The notes under the pieces: generated by a model
What the model was told of the DNA's origin: nothing
The model's input: only the letters and a program-made list of their open reading frames with translations
Database searches by the model: none
Translations under genes and position numbers: made by a program
Part shown: positions 9,279-13,742 of the stretch, piece after piece
Layout: each line of letters starts with the position of its first letter
Numbering within the stretch: position 1 is the first letter of the stretch
Source of the DNA: an uncultured Streptococcus sp.
GTDB lineage: Bacteria; Bacillota; Bacilli; Lactobacillales; Streptococcaceae
Length of the DNA: 15,742 nucleotides
Reading direction: 5' to 3'
Assembly: GCA_905373305.1 (NCBI GenBank)
Contig: CAJPSM010000023.1
Coordinates: 1 to 15,742 of the forward strand

Positions 9279-10509
9279 AAAATTCCTCTAACCTCCATTT
9301 GTTTTTCTCAGAAATGTGGCCTGTGATGACTTCCCCGTCCTCTTGATAGTCACGATCTTCAAGAATCGCTACACTTTCTAAATCATGAATCTTATAGGAC
9401 TTAGAAAAAGGCACGCGCAGGGTAAAGGGTTCGAAAATATCCTTAATTTTCTCTAAAAATAAAGCTTGCAGCTGCTCACGACTATCCTCGGACTTGGCAG
9501 AAATGAGCGCATAGGGCGTTTGGGTCGGCGTAAAATCCTCCACCAAATCCGCTTTATTATAAAGGGTCAAGCGAGGAATATCCTCCATGTCCAAGTCTTT
9601 CATGATAGACAAAACTGTTTTTTCATGCTCCTCGTGATAAGGATTGCTGGCATCGATGACATGAACTAGAAGGTCTACATGCTTGCTTTCTTCCAAGGTC
9701 GACTTGAAACTTGACACCAACTCAGTCGGTAAATCTTGGATAAAGCCAACAGTATCAGTCAAGGTTACCTGTAGATTCCCACCAAGATGGATACTCTTAG
9801 TCGTGGCATCCAAAGTCGCAAAGAGTTCGTCAGCTTCGTACTGAGTCTTGCTAGTCAAAGTGTTCATGATAGTTGACTTCCCAGCATTGGTATATCCAAT
9901 CAAGCCAATCTTAAAGGTACTCGATTCCAGACGTTTTCCTCTGACTGTAGCTCGATTTTTCTCAACAACCTTAAGCTGACGCTCGATGTCTGTGATTTGG
10001 TTGCGAACACTACGACGATTCAGCTCCAGCTGGCTTTCACCAGGTCCACGAGAACCAATCCCCCCAGCCTGACGACTAAGCATAATCCCCTGACCAACCA
10101 AGCGAGGTAAGAGGTACTTGAGCTGAGCTAGGTGGACTTGTAGTTTCCCTTCATGGCTTCGAGCTCGCATAGCAAAAATATCCAAAATCAACTGCATACG
10201 GTCAATGACCTTGACACCGAGAATTTCCTCCAAATTGACATTCTGCCTTGGTGTCAAACGGTTGTTGACAATGACAGTTGTGATTTCTTCCGCATCTACC
10301 ATGAGCGCAATCTCTTCCAACTTACCAGAGCCAACAAAGGTCTTAGAATCATACTTTTCACGTTTTTGTCTGTAACTATCTACAACGACTGCTCCAGCAG
10401 TCTTAGCCAGACTGGCCAACTCTTCCATGGAAAGGTCAAAATTATCCATGCCCTGCAATTCCACACCAATGAGCAGGACTCGCTCCTCTTTTTTCTCCGT
10501 TTCAATCAT
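9271..10509 (-). CDS. hflX: GTPase HflX (ribosome-associated)
   Basis: A 412-residue GTPase of the Obg-HflX superfamily. In other bacteria HflX binds the large ribosomal subunit and splits or rescues stalled ribosomes under stress. The N-terminal HflX domain ends with the hallmark Gly/Arg-rich motif GGIGSRGPGESQLE (149-162). A helical linker follows, then a complete G domain: G1 GYTNAGKST 205-213, G2 ATLDATT 231-237, G3 DTVG 252-255, G4 NKAD 318-321 and G5 SAKS 337-340. The C-terminal extension is short. The start overlaps the miaA stop by 8 bases and the stop overlaps the next gene by 8 bases, so it is the second gene of a tightly packed operon. No irregularity was seen. Confidence 0.97.
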   Translation of the reverse strand: MIETEKKEERVLLIGVELQGMDNFDLSMEELASLAKTAGAVVVDSYRQKREKYDSKTFVGSGKLEEIALMVDAEEITTVIVNNRLTPRQNVNLEEILGVKVIDRMQLILDIFAMRARSHEGKLQVHLAQLKYLLPRLVGQGIMLSRQAGGIGSRGPGESQLELNRRSVRNQITDIERQLKVVEKNRATVRGKRLESSTFKIGLIGYTNAGKSTIMNTLTSKTQYEADELFATLDATTKSIHLGGNLQVTLTDTVGFIQDLPTELVSSFKSTLEESKHVDLLVHVIDASNPYHEEHEKTVLSIMKDLDMEDIPRLTLYNKADLVEDFTPTQTPYALISAKSEDSREQLQALFLEKIKDIFEPFTLRVPFSKSYKIHDLESVAILEDRDYQEDGEVITGHISEKNKWRLEEFYD

Positions 10510-11386
10510 TTAAAAACTCCTCAATCTGGCTTAGAATGCGATCCTGCACGCCAGTCTCCCCTATCTGATAAAAGGTCACCCGCATACGATTACGGAACCA
10601 GGTCAACTGACGCTTAGCAAAACGACGCGTTGCCTGTTTGAGACTCTCGCTGGCTTCCTCCAGAGTCTGCTCCCCACGGAAATAAGGAAAAAGTTCCTTG
10701 TAGCCAATGCCTTTGGCTGCCTGCACATCAGGGTAATGGTCAAAAAGCCACTTGGCCTCATCCAAAAGCCCAGCCTCAAACATCAAATCCACTCGGCGGT
10801 TGATACGTTCATAGAGTTGACTGCGTTCATCATCCAGACAGATGATCAACGGTTGATACAAGGTCTCTTGATTTTCCAAATCCTGACCAAAATGGGCGAT
10901 TTCCAAGGCTCGCATAGCACGGCGGCGATTAAACTGGGAAATTTCAAGGCCTGCTTGCTTCACAAGATGGGCTAATTCCTCATCTGAAAAAGGCTCTAAA
11001 CTAGCTCGATAGGCTAAAATCTCCTCATGGGGCGTCTCTCCACCCAGATGGTAGCCTTCCAGCAAGCTCTGGATATAAAGCCCGGTCCCACCAGCGATAA
11101 TAGCTAACTTACCACGGCTTTGAATGTCCTCTATAGCCTTTTTAGCTTCTGAAACAAAATCAAAAGCCGAGTAAGACTCGGTCACCTCTCTGACATCAAT
11201 CAAATGATGAGGAACAGCAGCTTGCTCCTCTGGGCTAGCCTTGGCCGTCCCAATATCCAGCCCTCTGTATACTTGCTGACTGTCACCACTGACTACCTCT
11301 CCACCAAAGCGCTTGGCTACTTCAATAGCAAGGGCTGTCTTTCCAACAGCAGTCGGTCCAACAATCACAATTATTTTTGTTTTCAT
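10502..11386 (-). CDS. miaA: tRNA dimethylallyltransferase (MiaA)
   Basis: A 294-residue enzyme that transfers a dimethylallyl group to N6 of A37 in tRNAs reading codons that start with U. The P-loop GPTAVGKT is at residues 10-17, and DSQQVYR at 35-41 carries the catalytic Asp35. AGGTGLY near 98-104 holds Thr101, and FNRRRAMRALE begins near 152. The C-terminal FAKRQLTWFRNRM motif also matches the family. I chose the ATG at 11386 because AAGGAA lies just before it and this gives the usual MKTKIIVIVGPT start. An in-frame ATG 24 bases upstream (11410) has no ribosome binding site and would be only about 9 bases from the expected transcription start. It is the first gene of the miaA-hflX-x-rnz-SDR operon, transcribed from the promoter at 11426-11434. 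Confidence 0.96.
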   Translation of the reverse strand: MKTKIIVIVGPTAVGKTALAIEVAKRFGGEVVSGDSQQVYRGLDIGTAKASPEEQAAVPHHLIDVREVTESYSAFDFVSEAKKAIEDIQSRGKLAIIAGGTGLYIQSLLEGYHLGGETPHEEILAYRASLEPFSDEELAHLVKQAGLEISQFNRRRAMRALEIAHFGQDLENQETLYQPLIICLDDERSQLYERINRRVDLMFEAGLLDEAKWLFDHYPDVQAAKGIGYKELFPYFRGEQTLEEASESLKQATRRFAKRQLTWFRNRMRVTFYQIGETGVQDRILSQIEEFLND

Positions 11387-11395
11387 CTTTTTTCC

Positions 11396-11424
11396 TTGAA
11401 AAATTCCCATTTTTTCGTTACTAT
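11396..11424 (+). promoter_or_regulatory. Possible promoter for the DUF3042 gene
   Basis: TTGAAA (11396-11401) is followed after 17 bases by TACTAT (11419-11424) on the plus strand. The leader to the ATG would be about 75 bases. The -10 ends just before the -10 of the opposing miaA promoter, so the two could interfere. The -10 match is modest (4 of 6). Confidence 0.4.
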
Positions 11425-11425
11425 T

Positions 11426-11434
11426 ATTATATCA
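11426..11434 (-). promoter_or_regulatory. Extended -10 promoter of the miaA operon
   Basis: On the minus strand this reads TGATATAAT, a consensus TATAAT with the TGn extension. This type often works without a good -35, and none is obvious at the right distance. Transcription would start near 11419, about 33 bases before the chosen miaA start. Confidence 0.7.
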
Positions 11435-11506
11435 TAAAAAGGTCAGTCAGAAAAATGCTACCTCTTGAGGAGCCTGGCTGATCAGGAAGATAAAGGAGGA
11501 AGACTC

Positions 11507-11677
11507 ATGGCTAAAGGATTCGCAAAAGGTCTTGTAACAGGTGTTGCAGGAACTGTCGCTGCCGTTGCAGGTGCAGTATACGCAATTAAAAAGAAAGTGA
11601 TTGAGCCAGAAGAGCAAAAAGCAGCTTTCATCGAAGAAAACCGCAAAAAAGCAGCTCGCCGTCGCGTATCACATTAA
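11507..11677 (+). CDS. Small single-pass membrane protein, DUF3042 family
   Basis: A 56-residue protein beginning MAKGFAKGLVTG. Residues about 9-27 form one Gly/Ala/Val-rich hydrophobic segment. A highly charged tail follows, with EEQKAAFIEENRKKA and a basic end (ARRRVSH). This pattern fits the DUF3042 family of very short Firmicutes proteins of unknown function. The ATG at 11507 is preferred because AAAGGAGGAAG sits just upstream. A longer reading from 11465 would add 14 residues across the ribosome binding site and is unlikely. It is the only plus-strand gene seen, divergent from miaA and convergent with thyA, and it ends in its own terminator. Function unknown. Confidence 0.9.
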   Translation: MAKGFAKGLVTGVAGTVAAVAGAVYAIKKKVIEPEEQKAAFIEENRKKAARRRVSH

Positions 11678-11682
11678 GCAAC

Positions 11683-11712
11683 AAAAGAAGTTGAGATTTC
11701 TCAACTTCTTTT
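11683..11712. terminator. Bidirectional terminator between the DUF3042 gene and thyA
   Basis: AAAAGAAGTTGAGA (11683-11696) is perfectly complementary to TCTCAACTTCTTTT (11699-11712). T-runs on both strands let it serve the plus-strand DUF3042 gene and the minus-strand thyA, whose stop is 7 bases away. Confidence 0.92.
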
Positions 11713-11719
11713 TATGTTA

Positions 11720-12559
11720 TTAAATAGCCAAATCAAACTTCAATTGCGGCTTGACAGGTTCATAATCCACCAACTCAAAGTCTTCTGCTTTGATATCAAA
11801 GAAATTGGTCCCATCTGGCACATTCAAGACCAAACGTGGTTGACAGTTTGACGGCTCACGACCAAGCAATTCCTGAGCTTGTTCAAACTGATTATCATAG
11901 ATATGGAGGTTGTTGATGAAGTAAAAGAACTTTCCAACCTTCCAACCAAAATGCTTGGCAATCATCATCTGTAGAGCCACATACTGCATAGCATTGATGT
12001 GGTGGGCAACCAGCATGTCATTAGAACGCTGGGTCAAGGTTGCATCCAGATAGATTTCCCCATCTACTCGACGGACATCAAACATGGTCTGAAAGGCGCA
12101 TGGAAGAAGGCCATCTGTCTCCTCAAATGCCTGATAATCCCAAAGAGAGATGATATTACGGCGATTCCAAGGGTTAGCCTCCAACTGCTTGAGAATCTTG
12201 TTAATGATGTCGTGTTTCTTAACGACCGCCCCATAGCGCTCACCAATAGTTCCCGTATCTCCCACTTCCCAGTCATTCCAGTAGTGAACATTGTACTTGT
12301 CATTGAGCACTTCTAGGCTATTTGACTGGTCTTGGTAAATCCAGAGAACTTCTTTGATAGCTGATTTGATGGCAATTGGACGTAGGGTTGTAATGGGAAA
12401 TTCACCCTTTGACAAATCATACTCTGCAAAGGCACCCGTTACGTACTTGGAGTTGGCAACAGTCCCATCCTTGTATTTGGGACGTGCTTGTTCAGAAAAG
12501 ACACCGTCTTTGAGGATTCGTTCAATATTCTCTTTAAAAATCGTATCTGCTTTTGTCAT
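11720..12559 (-). CDS. thyA: Thymidylate synthase (folate-dependent, ThyA)
   Basis: A 279-residue enzyme that methylates dUMP to dTMP using methylene-tetrahydrofolate, the only de novo source of thymidylate where ThyA is present. The catalytic Cys154 lies in LLPCAFQ (151-157). The phosphate and dUMP-binding motif QRSND is at 177-181, and the conserved NNLHIYDNQ at 216-224 holds the His and Tyr that contact the nucleotide. A WNRRN motif (131-135) supplies binding arginines. The length fits the streptococcal form. The ATG at 12559 is preceded by GAGGTGAGAG. It is transcribed alone: a terminator lies on each side and an extended -10 sits upstream. No oddities seen. Confidence 0.97.
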   Translation of the reverse strand: MTKADTIFKENIERILKDGVFSEQARPKYKDGTVANSKYVTGAFAEYDLSKGEFPITTLRPIAIKSAIKEVLWIYQDQSNSLEVLNDKYNVHYWNDWEVGDTGTIGERYGAVVKKHDIINKILKQLEANPWNRRNIISLWDYQAFEETDGLLPCAFQTMFDVRRVDGEIYLDATLTQRSNDMLVAHHINAMQYVALQMMIAKHFGWKVGKFFYFINNLHIYDNQFEQAQELLGREPSNCQPRLVLNVPDGTNFFDIKAEDFELVDYEPVKPQLKFDLAI

Positions 12560-12588
12560 TCTCTCTCACCTCATTTATAGTCTTAACT

Positions 12589-12597
12589 AGTATAGCA
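12589..12597 (-). promoter_or_regulatory. Extended -10 promoter of thyA
   Basis: On the minus strand this reads TGCTATACT, a TGn-extended -10 (TATACT). It starts immediately after the T-tract of the glk terminator, so the thyA promoter is packed directly behind the upstream gene's end. No clear -35 is present. Confidence 0.65.
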
Positions 12598-12650
12598 TAA
12601 AAAAAGAAAGGAGGAAAATCACTAGCTTTAAAGTAGTGTTCTCCTCCTTT
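12598..12650 (-). terminator. Rho-independent terminator of glk
   Basis: On the minus strand, AAAGGAGG (12643-12650) pairs with CCTCCTTT (12607-12614). An inner CACTA/TAGTG stem (12634-12638 with 12620-12624) is separated from it by an internal loop. TTTCTTTTTTT follows. It starts 7 bases after the glk stop. Confidence 0.9.
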
Positions 12651-12657
12651 TATTATC

Positions 12658-13617
12658 TTATTGTAATACAAGCGATGCTGCTCCGATAACTCCGGCATCG
12701 TTTCCGAGAGTTGCAAGAGCTAATTTAGTGGATGTACGTACTTGTGGGAAAGTATTTTCATCGTAGACTTTTTGAACACCTTGTAGAAGGAATTCTCCTG
12801 CAGCTGATACACCACCACCGATGACGATTGTTGATGGGTTTAGGATTGAACCAATATTAGCACATGCAATACCCAAGTAACGTGAGAAGTTACGGTAAAC
12901 GATCAAGGCAAGGTCGTCCCCTTCTTTTGCCAAATCAAAGACAGTTTTAGCAGTTACTTCTTCACCGTCATCAATCAAGCGTTTCAAGGTCGCATCGCCT
13001 TCGTACTCATCAGCGTAACGACGAGTCAAGTTGACAATCCCTGTTGCCGAAGCAACTGTCTCAAGACATCCTTTTTTACCACAAGTACATGCGATTGGTT
13101 GGTCAAAATCAACAGTGATGTGACCAAGCTCTCCTGCCGCACCAGCAACACCGTGGAGCAGTTTTCCTTCAGCAACGATACCGCCACCAACACCAGTACC
13201 AAGTGTCATAAAGACAACGTCTGGTTGGTTGTCACCAGCACCCATCCAGCGCTCACCAAGAGCAGCTACATTGGCATCATTATCGATGAAGAATGGGATA
13301 CCCAAGGCTTTTTCAATCTTTTCTTTAACTGGTTGAAGGGTTTTCCAGTTGAGGTTGTAGGCACCGATAACAGTCCCTTTTTCACGGTCAACCACACCAG
13401 GTGATCCCATTCCAATGCCTCGGAAATCCGTAGCTGACAATCCAAGCAAGTCCAAACGATGCTGAATAGACTCAATCATATCATCTACGATATGGCTTCC
13501 TTCATCCAAAATATTAGTCTTGATAGACCATTTTTCTTGGATTTCTCCCTCTTGAGTTAAAATCGCAAACTTGATAGATGTACCACCAAGGTCAATCCCA
13601 ATAATCTTTTGACTCAT
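12658..13617 (-). CDS. glk: Glucokinase, ROK family
   Basis: A 319-residue sugar kinase that phosphorylates free intracellular glucose with ATP to glucose-6-phosphate, feeding glycolysis from non-PTS or disaccharide-derived glucose. The ATP phosphate-binding motif DLGGTSIK is at residues 9-16. IDNDAN (111-116) carries the catalytic Asp114, and ELGH at 163-166 contacts sugar. The ROK zinc motif CTCGKKGCLE (177-186) supplies Cys177, Cys179 and Cys184, with His166 as the fourth ligand. Because it is a kinase without an N-terminal helix-turn-helix, it is the enzyme rather than a ROK repressor. AAGGAGAAG lies just before the ATG. It is bounded by its own promoter and terminator. Some relatives also handle N-acetylmannosamine, but the sequence does not decide this. 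Confidence 0.95.
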   Translation of the reverse strand: MSQKIIGIDLGGTSIKFAILTQEGEIQEKWSIKTNILDEGSHIVDDMIESIQHRLDLLGLSATDFRGIGMGSPGVVDREKGTVIGAYNLNWKTLQPVKEKIEKALGIPFFIDNDANVAALGERWMGAGDNQPDVVFMTLGTGVGGGIVAEGKLLHGVAGAAGELGHITVDFDQPIACTCGKKGCLETVASATGIVNLTRRYADEYEGDATLKRLIDDGEEVTAKTVFDLAKEGDDLALIVYRNFSRYLGIACANIGSILNPSTIVIGGGVSAAGEFLLQGVQKVYDENTFPQVRTSTKLALATLGNDAGVIGAASLVLQ

Positions 13618-13634
13618 CGTCTTCTCCTTTTTAA

Positions 13635-13650
13635 TTGAAAATGCTTACAG
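13635..13650. promoter_or_regulatory. Weak cre-like site upstream of glk
   Basis: TTGAAAATGCTTACAG matches the CcpA consensus at 14 of 16 positions on either strand, but the conserved central CG is TG (CA on the other strand). It lies between the glk -10 and its ribosome binding site. Sequence match only. Confidence 0.3.
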
Positions 13651-13654
13651 ATAT

Positions 13655-13683
13655 AGTATAACAAAATCGTCAGATTTGTGCAA
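13655..13683 (-). promoter_or_regulatory. Promoter of glk
   Basis: On the minus strand, TTGCAC (13678-13683) is followed after 17 bases by TATACT (13655-13660), preceded by TGT as an extended -10. Transcription would start about 30 bases before the glk ATG. No convincing terminator for the upstream choline-binding gene is visible in 13684-13742, so some read-through into glk is possible. Confidence 0.65.
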
Positions 13684-13742
13684 AGGTTTGCAGGCTACAA
13701 GCCAAAATTAAAACATCTCATTTGCTTCACTATTTGTAAAAA

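Noticed and set aside
10153..10617. A 154-codon plus-strand open frame
   Set aside because: It is opposite the hflX/miaA junction, where the minus strand has clear family motifs on both sides. No ribosome binding site supports it.
11387..11410. Upstream in-frame ATG for miaA (eight extra residues)
   Set aside because: There is no ribosome binding site, it is almost on the predicted transcription start, and the family N-terminus begins at the later ATG.
11465..11506. Upstream in-frame ATG for the DUF3042 gene
   Set aside because: The extension would translate the strong AAAGGAGG site that serves the ATG at 11507, and the added residues do not resemble the family.
13690..13742. Possible terminator after the CbpL-like gene
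   Set aside because: Only a four-pair GGCT/AGCC stem is visible, with no T-tract behind it, so I do not call a terminator.
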